Shown here piece after piece: positions 7,420 through 14,958 of a stretch of DNA of 20,567 nucleotides (within the stretch, counting starts at the first letter, position 1; each line of letters opens with the position of its first letter). Below the pieces are notes generated by a model, which worked only from the letters and a program-made list of their open reading frames with translations, searched no databases and was not told the origin of the DNA. The stretch spans positions 1 to 20,567 of the forward strand of contig JAUNAO010000007.1 of the NCBI GenBank assembly GCA_030527565.1. Reading direction: 5' to 3'. This stretch comes from Candidatus Saccharimonadota bacterium. Its GTDB lineage: Bacteria > Patescibacteriota > Saccharimonadia > Saccharimonadales > Saccharimonadaceae. A program made the position numbers and the translations under genes.

Positions 7420-9786
7420 ATGGAGAGACTTTTAGATTATTTTGTGCCGGAAAAATATACGCTAGATTTGACGATCGAGAAAGCGAAAAAGGCGATTTCG
7501 GGAAAAGTTTTAGTAACTGGGGTGGCGAAGGCGGAAAATATCAAGTTTCATGCGGTTGGTCTCTCTGTTGACTTTGTTAAAATTAATGGAAAAACGGTAG
7601 GATTTTCGGTAGAGGATGGGCTTCTGAGCGTTTTTGAGGCACCTAGGGGCGATTTAGAGGTCGAAATAGGGTATCATGGCTCTTTGAACGAAAATATGCA
7701 GGGAGCGTATTTGTCGACTTATGAGTATCAGGGGCGAACAGAGGTGATTGTAGCGACGCAGTTTGAGTCACATTATGCGAGGGAGGCGTTTCCTTGTATT
7801 GATGAGCCGGCGGCGAAGGCGGAGTTTGGTTTAACTATTAGGACGCCGGATACTGAAGATATTTTGCTTGCGAATACGCCGATTACGACGGATGAAAAAA
7901 TCGATGGGTTTAGGGTTGTGACTTTTAAGTCGACACCAAGAATGAGTACGTATTTACTCGCGTTTGTGATGGGGAAGTTCCATGGACGGACGATTCGAAA
8001 TAAGCATGGGGTCGAGATTACGACTTATGCGGCGTTAAATCAGGATCTTTCGACAGTTGATTTTGCGAATGAAGTTGCGGCGCGGAGTTTAGAATTCTTT
8101 GATGATAATTTTGGGGTGCCGTATCCTTTGCCGAAATTAGATCAGGTTGCGTTGCCGGATTTTGAGGCGGGGGCGATGGAGAACTGGGGGCTTGTTACGT
8201 ATCGTGAGTCGATGCTGCTGGCGGGGCGGAATGCGACGCTTGCGACGAAGAAAAGTGTTGCGCTGACGATTGCGCACGAACTTTCGCACCAATGGTTTGG
8301 GGATTTGGTGACGATGGAGTGGTGGGACGATTTGTGGCTCAATGAATCGTTTGCGTCGGTGGTTGAGTATTTTGCGGTCGATGCGATTTATCCGGAATTT
8401 AAGATTTTTGAAGGATTTTTCGTTTCCGACTCATTGTCGGCGCTGAAACGGGATATGTATTCGGATGTCCAGTCGGTACATCAAGATGTTTCAAGTCCAG
8501 CGGAAATTGCGACGTTGTTCGATCCGTCGATTGTTTACTCGAAGGGGGCGAGGTTGATGTTGATGTTGATTCGGATGATGGGTTGGGAAAAGTTTTGTGA
8601 AGGGATTGCGAAGTATTTTGAAAAGTTTAAGTATCAAAATACGGTTGGGGATGATCTTTGGGCGAGTTTACAGGAATTTGCAGATTTTGATGTGAAGGAA
8701 ATGATGCATGCGTTTATTGAGCGGCCGGGTTATCCAGTCATCACGGATGGGGAACAGAAGAGATTTGTGGTTGATGGGGAGATGGCGGAATCAAGTTGGC
8801 CGATTCCGGAAATTGTCGAGGATATGTCTGGACATTATATTTTGAATTTGTCGGATGAAGAGTTTAATGAGCGGCTTGCGCGGTTTGATACTTTGTCGCT
8901 TGAAGAAAAGTTAAGACTTTTGATCGATCGGATGTTGCTTGCGAAAACTGAATTAGTTTCGAGTGCGTCACTAATTCCATTGGTTGCTAAATTCAAGGAT
9001 GAGACGAGTGCGGCGGTTTGGGATATTCTAGTTTCGATTATTGCGGGATTAAAGATTTTCTTTGAGCCTGGAAGTGAAGAAGAGAAACGATTTAAAAAAT
9101 TTGTCGGCGAATTAGTTCGGCCGGGGATTTTGAAAGTTGGAATCAAAACGCGGGAGGGGGATGATGAAAATATGTTGAGGCTTCGTTCAATTTTGCTTGC
9201 ACTTGATTATTATGCGGAGACAGAAGAAAATATAAAAGCGTTAGCCGAAATGTATGATTCGGATGTTGAGAGGCTAGACGCGGAAATTCGGGAACATATT
9301 TTAGCGGCAAAGATTTATGATGATCCAGAAATTTCGGAAGAGTTTTTGAAGAAATACGTTATGGAGGCGGATCCGGAAATTAAATTTGAGCTTTTGTTTT
9401 CGCTGACGCTCTCAAAGGATGAGAAAAATGTCGCGAAGATGATTGAACTATTGGAAAAACCGGAAATTGTAAAACCACAAGATCAGTTTCATTTGTTTAT
9501 TTATCTTTTCCGAAATGCGGTTGCGAAGGAAAAAGCATTTGCATGGTTAACTTCGCATTGGGATTTTGTAAAAAATATGGCGGGAGATAAATCGCTCGAT
9601 AATTATCCGCGGTATATGGCGGGGTCGATTCGGACTGAAAAACAAGCAGAAGAATATGTTGATTTCTTTGGGTCGATGCGAGATGATTTGGCTTTGCAAA
9701 GGGCGATTCTGATCGGTGAAAAAGAAATTCAGGCGCAGCTCGCTTTGATTGAAAAAGATAAAGATTCGGTTATTAAGGCTTTATAA
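7420..9786 (+). CDS. M1 family zinc aminopeptidase (PepN-like)
   Basis: Metallo-aminopeptidase that removes N-terminal residues from peptides. In the 788 residues I see the N-terminal beta domain, the GAMEN exopeptidase motif at 251-255, the HEXXH zinc site HELSHQWFGD (from 286) and the third zinc ligand Glu309 in LWLNESFAS. A C-terminal helical-repeat region follows, typical of ERAP/PepN-type enzymes. No signal peptide or membrane helix is present, so it should act in the cytosol. AAGGAGG lies only 3 nt before the ATG, a tight spacing. It probably shares the ftsH transcript. In an organism expected to live off imported peptides, such an enzyme would release amino acids; that role is inferred. 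Its stop overlaps the convergent gene at 9781 by 6 nt. Confidence 0.95.
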   Translation: MERLLDYFVPEKYTLDLTIEKAKKAISGKVLVTGVAKAENIKFHAVGLSVDFVKINGKTVGFSVEDGLLSVFEAPRGDLEVEIGYHGSLNENMQGAYLSTYEYQGRTEVIVATQFESHYAREAFPCIDEPAAKAEFGLTIRTPDTEDILLANTPITTDEKIDGFRVVTFKSTPRMSTYLLAFVMGKFHGRTIRNKHGVEITTYAALNQDLSTVDFANEVAARSLEFFDDNFGVPYPLPKLDQVALPDFEAGAMENWGLVTYRESMLLAGRNATLATKKSVALTIAHELSHQWFGDLVTMEWWDDLWLNESFASVVEYFAVDAIYPEFKIFEGFFVSDSLSALKRDMYSDVQSVHQDVSSPAEIATLFDPSIVYSKGARLMLMLIRMMGWEKFCEGIAKYFEKFKYQNTVGDDLWASLQEFADFDVKEMMHAFIERPGYPVITDGEQKRFVVDGEMAESSWPIPEIVEDMSGHYILNLSDEEFNERLARFDTLSLEEKLRLLIDRMLLAKTELVSSASLIPLVAKFKDETSAAVWDILVSIIAGLKIFFEPGSEEEKRFKKFVGELVRPGILKVGIKTREGDDENMLRLRSILLALDYYAETEENIKALAEMYDSDVERLDAEIREHILAAKIYDDPEISEEFLKKYVMEADPEIKFELLFSLTLSKDEKNVAKMIELLEKPEIVKPQDQFHLFIYLFRNAVAKEKAFAWLTSHWDFVKNMAGDKSLDNYPRYMAGSIRTEKQAEEYVDFFGSMRDDLALQRAILIGEKEIQAQLALIEKDKDSVIKAL

Positions 9787-10392
9787 ATCATTGTTGTATT
9801 TTATGCCTTGCGATTTGTAAAAGTCCATGGCGGTGGGGAGGGAGAGGTTTTTTGCGGTTAAATTACCGATTTCGTCGAGCATGAAAATTGTGAAAAGTGA
9901 GATTGAAAGGAATAGGAAAGTTTTCTTTTTTAACTTTTTTGCGAGAAAAATGCAGAATGGCAAAACGAGGTACATGAGAATTAAAGCGGAGAGGCCGAAG
10001 AAGAGAACGCTGCGGAGGCAGACGAAACCGCCGATGTTGCCGAAATTTAAGATTTCGACATTGTAGTCCCAGTAGCGGGTACCGTTGCCGATTATAAAAA
10101 TGAGCCAGCCGGAAATTAGTTCGAGCAATCCGGTTACGATGGTGGAAATCAGAAAAACGAGAAAAGGATTTTTGCGGAATTGATAAGTTGTTAGGAGAAT
10201 CAAAATTGCGCCGACTGCGTAAATGTTAATCCAAGGTAGGAAGTTGCCGCCTTGCATGTAAAAACCGTCCATGCCGTTGTTGAAAAAGTAGAAGATAACT
10301 TCATAAAGCCAACCGAAAATGCCGGAAATGACGATGATTAGAAAAAGAATGCCGACTTTTTGATATTTTTGTAAGGGTTTCTCTTTTTTCAT
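9781..10392 (-). CDS. PF06541-like multispanning membrane protein (putative ABC-transporter type IV/CmpB)
   Basis: 203-residue protein with about five transmembrane helices. It shows conserved pieces of the PF06541 family: GIFGWLYEVIFYF near the N terminus, LELISGWLIF in the middle, then RYWDYNVEILNFGNIGGFVCL, matching the family's W-D-Y...N..G..C pattern. The family is named as a putative ABC transporter component, but a transport role is not established and no ATPase is adjacent. Start ATG 10392 lies 6 nt after an extended -10, with no Shine-Dalgarno. Convergent with the M1 aminopeptidase, overlapping its stop by 6 nt, and no terminator hairpin is seen between them. Confidence 0.72.
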   Translation of the reverse strand: MKKEKPLQKYQKVGILFLIIVISGIFGWLYEVIFYFFNNGMDGFYMQGGNFLPWINIYAVGAILILLTTYQFRKNPFLVFLISTIVTGLLELISGWLIFIIGNGTRYWDYNVEILNFGNIGGFVCLRSVLFFGLSALILMYLVLPFCIFLAKKLKKKTFLFLSISLFTIFMLDEIGNLTAKNLSLPTAMDFYKSQGIKYNNDL

Positions 10393-10398
10393 AGTTTT

Positions 10399-10407
10399 AT
10401 TATAGCA
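10399..10407 (-). promoter_or_regulatory. Extended -10 promoter of the PF06541-like gene
   Basis: TGCTATAAT on the minus strand with 6 nt to ATG 10392, the same leaderless arrangement as the prepilin gene. Confidence 0.75.
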
Positions 10408-10417
10408 TGAGGATAAT

Positions 10418-10437
10418 AAAAAATCGCCCGATGGGCG
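10418..10437 (-). terminator. Intrinsic terminator of tRNA-Met
   Basis: On the minus strand CGCCC-ATC-GGGCG, then A and six T, about 12 nt after the tRNA CCA end. It also separates the tRNA unit from the gene that follows on the same strand. Confidence 0.82.
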
Positions 10438-10448
10438 CTTTCTTGAAA

Positions 10449-10525
10449 TGGTGGTACCGGGTGGGATCGAACCACCGACCTCGGGCTTATGAGTCCCACG
10501 CTCTAACCTGCTGAGCTACGGTACC
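10449..10525 (-). tRNA. tRNA-Met(CAU)
   Basis: 77-nt cloverleaf: acceptor GGTACCG/CGGTACC, D stem GCTC/GAGC, anticodon loop CTCATAA (CAT), T arm GGTGG-TTCGATC-CCACC, discriminator A, encoded CCA. The anticodon stem TGGGA/GCCCG has an A-G mismatch at 31-39. The first acceptor pair is a normal G-C, so this is not an initiator. Elongator Met is most likely; a tRNA-Ile with a lysidine-modified CAU cannot be excluded from sequence alone. Confidence 0.92.
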
Positions 10526-10535
10526 GTATGGGTTT

Positions 10536-10544
10536 ATTATATCA
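10536..10544 (-). promoter_or_regulatory. tRNA-Met extended -10 promoter
   Basis: TGATATAAT on the minus strand, which places +1 about 4 nt before the tRNA. It lies in the gap after tRNA-Arg(UCG), so tRNA-Met can be transcribed independently. Confidence 0.68.
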
Positions 10545-10557
10545 TATTTTTAAGTTT

Positions 10558-10634
10558 TGGTACACCCAGCAGGGTTCGAACCTGCGACCTTCTGTTCCGA
10601 AGACAGACGCTCTAATCCGCTGAGCTATGGGTGC
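10558..10634 (-). tRNA. tRNA-Arg(UCG)
   Basis: 77-nt cloverleaf: acceptor GCACCCA/TGGGTGT (first pair G-U), D stem GCTC/GAGC, anticodon stem TCTGT/ACAGA with loop CTTCGGA (TCG), T arm GCAGG-TTCGAAC-CCTGC, discriminator A, encoded CCA. It reads CGA, a codon used heavily in the neighbouring genes. No terminator separates it from the upstream tRNA-Arg(CCG); the 54-nt gap holds a 6-bp hairpin (10652-10657 with 10673-10678) that may serve in processing. Confidence 0.95.
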
Positions 10635-10688
10635 GCGTTATTTGGTAGGCCCGTTGGCGAAGCCCGGGTGGACCAACGCCTTTGGCAT

Positions 10689-10763
10689 TGGTACGCCCGA
10701 CCAGAATCGAACTGATATTGCTGGTTCCGGAAACCAGTGTTCTATCCGTTGAACTACGAGCGC
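10689..10763 (-). tRNA. tRNA-Arg(CCG)
   Basis: 75-nt cloverleaf: acceptor GCGCTCG/CGGGCGT (G-U at the first pair and T-G at 5-68), anticodon stem CTGGT/ACCAG with loop TTCCGGA (CCG), T arm ATCAG-TTCGATT-CTGGT, discriminator A, encoded CCA. It reads CGG, also frequent here. First gene of the minus-strand tRNA cluster. Confidence 0.94.
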
Positions 10764-10771
10764 ATGGGAAC

Positions 10772-10780
10772 ATTATAGCA
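10772..10780 (-). promoter_or_regulatory. Promoter of the tRNA-Arg pair
   Basis: TGCTATAAT on the minus strand, which places +1 within a few nucleotides of the tRNA-Arg(CCG) 5' end. Confidence 0.7.
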
Positions 10781-10866
10781 TTTTTTACTGATAAAGAAAA
10801 GCATAAACGAGTTAGTTTTGCGAGGTGGGGGTTGAAAATAAAAAATAGGCATGCTAGGAAAAAGGG

Positions 10867-12306
10867 GTGAAAAGATTTTTTATGCATCAGTCGTATTTGG
10901 TTGTGTTTCTTTGTGTTGGAATTGTTATCGGAATGATTTTTGGAATTGTGTTTCGAGTCAATTACTTCGCGTCGCCGATTTGGATTGTTGTAGTTTTGTT
11001 GTTGTTTTTGTGGGGATACTTTCGTCCGCAATATATTTTTATGATTATTATGGTTGTTGCGGGAATGATTTTAGCATTTTTTCGGATCGCGACGGAGTTA
11101 AATGGGGAAAATTATATTCGGCAGTTTCATGGGCAGACGGTTTTAATTACGGGAATAATAAAAGGTGATCCGGAGACGGACGAAAAAGGAACAAAAATAA
11201 AGTTAGTAGATCTGAAATTTGGTGAGGAAGAAGTTTCGACAAGTGGGAGTATTTATATTACTTTGCGGGAAAATAAAGATTTAAAACGAGACGATATTTT
11301 AGTTGTTTCTGGAAAGTTGGATGCGGGGTTTGGAACTTATGCGGGGTATATGTACAAACCGGAGGTTGTAGAAATTTGGCGGGCGGAGCCGGGGAATTTA
11401 ATTGTGAAAATTCGAGATTGGTTTGCGGAGAGAATTTGTAGCATTCTCTCGGAGCCGCAGGAAAATTTAGGTTTGTCATATTTGCTCGGAATGAAAACTG
11501 GATTACCAGAAGATCTATCGGAAAATTTAAGGGCGGTAGGGTTAACACATATTGTAGTGGCGAGTGGGGCACATCTTTCAATTTTAGTTGAAGTTGCGAG
11601 AAAAATATTTGGGAGATTGTCGAGATTTTCTGGGTTGTTATTTTCGATTTTATTTATTTTGTTTTTTATGGCGATGGTTGGGTTTACGCCGTCGATTCTT
11701 AGAGCGGGAATTATGTCGATTTTAACTTTGTTGATGTGGTATGTAGGAAGGAAATTTGAATCTTGGCGGATTATTCTGATTGTGGCGGCGGTGACATTGA
11801 TGTTAAATCCAATGTTTTTAATTGATCTTGGTTGGTTATTGTCATTTGCAAGTTATGCGGGGATCATGATGCTTGGACCGAGGATGACGAAATTTTTTTG
11901 CGGAGAGAAAAAACCTGGTTTTATAATGTCGACAATTTTGACGACGCTTGCGGCGACTTTTATGACGTTGCCAATTACGTTGTATTATTTCGGGGCGGTG
12001 TCATTAATATCGGTGATGGCGAATCTATTAATTTTGCCGACTTTGTCGCTCGCGATGGGACTGGTATTTTTGGTTGGAGTTTTTGCGGGGTTGCCGGTTA
12101 TTGAAACGATTATAGGGTTTTTAGCAACGAAAATGTTGGACTTTCATATTTTTGTAGTGGAGTTTTTTGGTGGGATGAAAAGTTTTTTGGTTGAAATTCC
12201 AGCATATGAGCCCCAAGTGTTTTTAATTTATATTTTTGTAGCCGTCCCGTTTCTTGTTGGACTTTTACGGCAAAAAATGTTAAAATTAAGAGAAGTGAAA
12301 TATTAA
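10867..12306 (+). CDS. comEC: ComEC/Rec2 DNA-uptake channel, short form without the metallo-beta-lactamase domain
   Basis: Inner-membrane channel for single-stranded DNA in natural transformation. In the 479 residues I see N-terminal helices, an OB-fold-like region (about 85-170, including TVLITGIIKGDPE) and the competence domain with GLTHIVVASGAHLSIL (225-240), corresponding to the family's SG-HL motif. The PSILRA motif follows (275-280), then further helices to the end. The C-terminal metallo-beta-lactamase domain found in full-length ComEC (usually about 700-800 residues) is missing: the frame closes soon after the last helix. The start is GTG 10867 with AGGA about 7 nt upstream; ATG 10882 is a possible alternative. 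yebC follows after 16 nt. With the prepilin and PilB-like genes it supports a DNA-uptake system. Confidence 0.92.
   Translation: MKRFFMHQSYLVVFLCVGIVIGMIFGIVFRVNYFASPIWIVVVLLLFLWGYFRPQYIFMIIMVVAGMILAFFRIATELNGENYIRQFHGQTVLITGIIKGDPETDEKGTKIKLVDLKFGEEEVSTSGSIYITLRENKDLKRDDILVVSGKLDAGFGTYAGYMYKPEVVEIWRAEPGNLIVKIRDWFAERICSILSEPQENLGLSYLLGMKTGLPEDLSENLRAVGLTHIVVASGAHLSILVEVARKIFGRLSRFSGLLFSILFILFFMAMVGFTPSILRAGIMSILTLLMWYVGRKFESWRIILIVAAVTLMLNPMFLIDLGWLLSFASYAGIMMLGPRMTKFFCGEKKPGFIMSTILTTLAATFMTLPITLYYFGAVSLISVMANLLILPTLSLAMGLVFLVGVFAGLPVIETIIGFLATKMLDFHIFVVEFFGGMKSFLVEIPAYEPQVFLIYIFVAVPFLVGLLRQKMLKLREVKY
12278..12286 (+). promoter_or_regulatory. Possible internal promoter for yebC
   Basis: TGTTAAAAT inside the last codons of comEC, followed by TTAAGAGA. 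It closely matches the putative ftsH promoter string and would give yebC a leader of about 30 nt with its own Shine-Dalgarno. Confidence 0.35.
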
Positions 12307-12322
12307 ATTTTTTGGAGATTTT

Positions 12323-13024
12323 ATGTCAGGACATAGTAAATGGGCAACGACGAAGCGGCAGAAAGCGGTAGTTGATGCGAAACGAGGGGCGCTTTTTACG
12401 AAGATTGGAAATCAGATTGCGATTGCAGCGCGATCGGGAATTGATCCGGCGATGAATCCGAGCCTTGCGATGGTTCTAGAAAAGGCGCGGCTTGCGAATA
12501 TGCCGAAGGCGAATATCGAGCGGGCGATTCAACGGGTTGCGGATAAGTCGGCGGCGGCTCTCATCGAAGAGGTTTATGAAGCGTATGGTCCGGGTGGGGT
12601 TGGGATTGTGATCGAAGTTGCGACGGATAATAAAAATCGGACGATGCCGGAAGTGCGTCATATTTTGGACAAAAATGGTGGGCGGATGGCTGATCCGGGA
12701 TCGGTTATGTTCCAGTTTGCGCGAAAAGGCGTGATTGAGATTTCGGAAAAAGGTGAAGATGCTTTGATGACGGCGCTTGAAGCGGGGGCAGAGGATGCGT
12801 CGGAGGAAGATGAGGGTATTGTAATTTATACGGCGGCGTCGGATTTGATGAAAGTGCGAGGGGCTTTAGTTGAGTCGGGTTTGACCGTCACTTCTGCGGA
12901 ACTCCAGTATGTGCCAAATTCGTATGTACCAGTTGAAGGTGAGAGTGCGGAGAAATTAGAAAAATTGCTCGGTGCGGTGGATGATCTTGATGACGTTGTG
13001 AACGTTTATACGAACGCGGAGTAA
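12323..13024 (+). CDS. yebC: YebC/TACO1 family regulatory protein
   Basis: Conserved bacterial protein of about 240 residues; this one has 233. The family was first called a transcriptional regulator, and members also act in translation of difficult (proline-rich) stretches, so the exact role here is open. The N terminus MSGHSKWATTKRQKAVVDAK is the family hallmark, followed by AIQRVADKSAA, YEAYGPGGVGIVIEVATDNKNRT and DLDDVVNVYTNAE at the end. GGAGA lies 5 nt before ATG 12323. It follows comEC by 16 nt and is probably cotranscribed. It is commonly found beside ruvC/ruvA/ruvB in other bacteria, but ruvB here is 8 kb away. Confidence 0.96.
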   Translation: MSGHSKWATTKRQKAVVDAKRGALFTKIGNQIAIAARSGIDPAMNPSLAMVLEKARLANMPKANIERAIQRVADKSAAALIEEVYEAYGPGGVGIVIEVATDNKNRTMPEVRHILDKNGGRMADPGSVMFQFARKGVIEISEKGEDALMTALEAGAEDASEEDEGIVIYTAASDLMKVRGALVESGLTVTSAELQYVPNSYVPVEGESAEKLEKLLGAVDDLDDVVNVYTNAE

Positions 13025-13025
13025 G

Positions 13026-13054
13026 TTGCAAAAATAGGGGGAATATGATAAGAT
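13026..13054 (+). promoter_or_regulatory. tRNA-Ser promoter
   Basis: TTGCAA, a 17-nt spacer, then TAAGAT preceded by TGA (extended -10). Predicted +1 is about 13061, next to the tRNA 5' end. Confidence 0.6.
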
Positions 13055-13061
13055 TATTGGT

Positions 13062-13147
13062 GGAAAGGTGGCCGAGTGGTTGAAGGCACTGGTCTTGAAA
13101 ACCAGAGACCGAAAGGTCCGCAGGTTCGAATCCTGTCCTTTCCGCCA
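13062..13147 (+). tRNA. tRNA-Ser(UGA)
   Basis: 86-nt class II tRNA: acceptor GGAAAGG/CCTTTCC, anticodon stem CTGGT/ACCAG with loop CTTGAAA (TGA), long variable arm with the hairpin GACC-GAAA-GGTC, T arm GCAGG-TTCGAAT-CCTGT, discriminator G, encoded CCA. The variable arm fixes it as Ser and not Leu. Confidence 0.96.
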
Positions 13148-13156
13148 GAGTTAGAA

Positions 13157-13186
13157 CAAAAAAATCGCCCCGCGGGGCGATTTTTA
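13157..13186. terminator. Bidirectional intrinsic terminator
   Basis: Perfect palindrome ATCGCCCCGCGGGGCGAT (13164-13181) flanked by A-tract on the left and T-tract on the right. It ends tRNA-Ser on the plus strand and the 34-residue gene on the minus strand, whose TAA (13184-13186) abuts the hairpin. Confidence 0.92.
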
Positions 13187-13288
13187 GCGACCATCCTTCA
13201 AACGTGGGTGTTTGCGTTTGTCGCTGTGTTTGTGATTATTGTTGCGATTTTGTTTTGAAACTTTTCGCAATGTGATTTTTCTTGCCAT
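13184..13288 (-). CDS. Small highly basic protein, 34 residues, unknown function
   Basis: Short gene supported by its signals. ATG 13288 lies exactly 6 nt after TGTTATAAT on the minus strand, the same leaderless layout as nine longer genes here, and its TAA touches a strong terminator. The product starts MARKITLRKV and contains 13 Lys/Arg and 3 His in 34 residues, with an Asn/His-rich middle (NRNNNHKH) and no hydrophobic segment, so it should be cytosolic and probably binds RNA or DNA. It resembles tiny ribosome-associated proteins in composition only; I do not recognise a family. It is divergent from the pilB-like gene and shares the 57-bp gap with that gene's promoter. Confidence 0.68.
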   Translation of the reverse strand: MARKITLRKVSKQNRNNNHKHSDKRKHPRLKDGR

Positions 13289-13294
13289 GCGAAT

Positions 13295-13303
13295 ATTATA
13301 ACA
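13295..13303 (-). promoter_or_regulatory. Extended -10 promoter of the 34-residue gene
   Basis: TGTTATAAT on the minus strand, 6 nt before ATG 13288. The hexamer TTTCAA at 17-nt spacing is a poor -35. Confidence 0.68.
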
Positions 13304-13330
13304 AATTTGTCAATAAATTGAAAATGTTTA

Positions 13331-13339
13331 TGGTATAAT
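13331..13339 (+). promoter_or_regulatory. Extended -10 promoter of the pilB-like gene
   Basis: TGGTATAAT with 6 nt (TTTTGT) to ATG 13346. No Shine-Dalgarno and no good -35. Confidence 0.75.
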
Positions 13340-13345
13340 TTTTGT

Positions 13346-14941
13346 ATGGACGAACAAGAGATCCAGCAGAAACGACGTGAGAATGAAGAGGCGGCGACGA
13401 GAGAGCGGGCGCGGATTTTGGGTTTGCCATATCTTGATACGCGGAAATTTGAGAGTTATATTCCTTTGACGATGGGTCTCCTCACGGTTGATGAGATGCA
13501 TAAGAATTTCATTTTGCCGCTCTCGAAAGGTGGAGGCGAACAACATTTCCAGTTTATGGTGACGAGCCAGACGCCGCGGTCATTAATTCTTGAAATGAAC
13601 AAGGATTACGCCGACAAGGGCGAGCATGCGGACTTCTTTTTGATTTCGCAGTCGGCATACCGAGTTTTGATGCTTCGTTATGATCCGCCGAAGGAAGTAA
13701 AATATGATGATATTAAAATTGGCGGCGAGGGCGACTCGGAGACGATTGCGGAAGTTTCGCGGACGCTTGACTCGGTTTCGACAGACAAGGTTTTTGATTT
13801 TTTGATCGATCAGGCGGATAAACTTGGAGCGAGTGACATCCATATTGAGAATATGCGAGATGAAATTCGGATTCGGATGCGGGTGGACGGAATGCTGCAT
13901 CCGGTTGCGAAGATTGATAAGGATAAGTATCGAATTTTTATGGGTGAGTTATCGTCGAGAGCGAATGTTTCGACAGCTTCGAATAAGCCGCAATCTGGAC
14001 ATATGCAAAAAGAAATTACGCGAGATGGCTCGTCGCACATTTTGAATATTCGCGTCGAGACGATCCCGACGATGTATGGACAGGATGCGGTTTTACGTTT
14101 ATTCAATTTCGATGAAACGTTGCTCAATTTGGATCTTTTAGGCTTGTCCGATGATGAATTAAAGCAAATTCATGAAGTTGTTTCACATCCGCGAGGATTG
14201 GTTTTGATGGTTGGTCCGACGGGTTCGGGTAAATCAACGACACTCTATTCGATGTTAAATGCTTTGAATACTTCGGATCGAAAGATTATCACGCTTGAGG
14301 ACCCGATTGAATATGGGATTACGGGAATTTCGCAGATCCCGGTCGATACAAATAAAGGCGGGTCGTTTGCTGATGGGCTTAGATCAGTGCTTCGTTTAGA
14401 TCCGGACGTAGTGATGGTAGGGGAGATTCGGGATGCGGATACGGCGAAGACTGCAATTCAGGCTTCGATTACTGGGCATCTTGTTTTGTCAACTTTTCAC
14501 GCGAATTCGACGGCGGCGGCATTTTCGCGGATGATTGATCTTATTGGGGTGAATCCGATTTTTGCAAGCTCGATTCGATTAATTATTGCGCAGAGGCTAG
14601 TTCGGAAATTATCGGATTCGAAAAAAGCGCGTCCGGCGACTGAAGCAGAAAAGAAATATATTGAGGAAGTTTTAGGACGAGAGATGAGCGATATTACGCT
14701 TTATGATCCGGTGCCGACGGAAAAATTTCCATTTGGATATGCGGGTCGGATGGTGCTGATGGAGCAGTTGGTGATTTCTGATGAAATTCAAGGTTTTATT
14801 CGTGGAGATATTTCGGATATTCACACTGAGGCGATTGAAAAAGCGGCGCGAGAAAATGGGATGTTGACTTTAGAACAAAAGGGCGTGATGGCGGCGCTTG
14901 AGGGGCTGACAACACTCGAAGAAGTTTCGCGCGTTGTATAA
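13346..14941 (+). CDS. pilB: GspE/PilB-type secretion ATPase (type IV pilus assembly)
   Basis: Hexameric cytoplasmic ATPase that powers pilus extension. In the 531 residues an N-terminal region (about 1-140) precedes the N2 domain (ASDIHIENMRDEIRIRMRVDG, from 162). Then come Walker A GPTGSGKST (290-298), the Asp box (ITLEDPIEYG), Walker B VVMVGEIRD (355-363) and the His box GHLVLSTFHAN (377-387). The tetracysteine zinc site that PilB/GspE proteins usually carry after the His box is absent: the segment from QRLVRKL to about 480 has no Cys. The PilB versus PilT choice rests on the long N-terminal region and pilin elsewhere in the window. Start ATG 13346 follows an extended -10 by 6 nt. A methyltransferase gene follows with its own promoter. 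Confidence 0.93.
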   Translation: MDEQEIQQKRRENEEAATRERARILGLPYLDTRKFESYIPLTMGLLTVDEMHKNFILPLSKGGGEQHFQFMVTSQTPRSLILEMNKDYADKGEHADFFLISQSAYRVLMLRYDPPKEVKYDDIKIGGEGDSETIAEVSRTLDSVSTDKVFDFLIDQADKLGASDIHIENMRDEIRIRMRVDGMLHPVAKIDKDKYRIFMGELSSRANVSTASNKPQSGHMQKEITRDGSSHILNIRVETIPTMYGQDAVLRLFNFDETLLNLDLLGLSDDELKQIHEVVSHPRGLVLMVGPTGSGKSTTLYSMLNALNTSDRKIITLEDPIEYGITGISQIPVDTNKGGSFADGLRSVLRLDPDVVMVGEIRDADTAKTAIQASITGHLVLSTFHANSTAAAFSRMIDLIGVNPIFASSIRLIIAQRLVRKLSDSKKARPATEAEKKYIEEVLGREMSDITLYDPVPTEKFPFGYAGRMVLMEQLVISDEIQGFIRGDISDIHTEAIEKAARENGMLTLEQKGVMAALEGLTTLEEVSRVV

Positions 14942-14943
14942 TA

Positions 14944-14952
14944 TGATATAAT
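14944..14952 (+). promoter_or_regulatory. Extended -10 promoter of the methyltransferase gene
   Basis: TGATATAAT with 6 nt to ATG 14959, placed 2 nt after the pilB-like stop. Confidence 0.75.
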
Positions 14953-14958
14953 TGGCGT

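Noticed and set aside
13076..13258. 60-codon plus-strand ORF
   Set aside because: It starts inside tRNA-Ser and runs through the terminator palindrome; the real signals there are the tRNA, the terminator and the minus-strand 34-residue gene.
13308..13313. TTGACA as -35 for the 34-residue gene
   Set aside because: On the minus strand it is only 7 nt from the -10, far too close.
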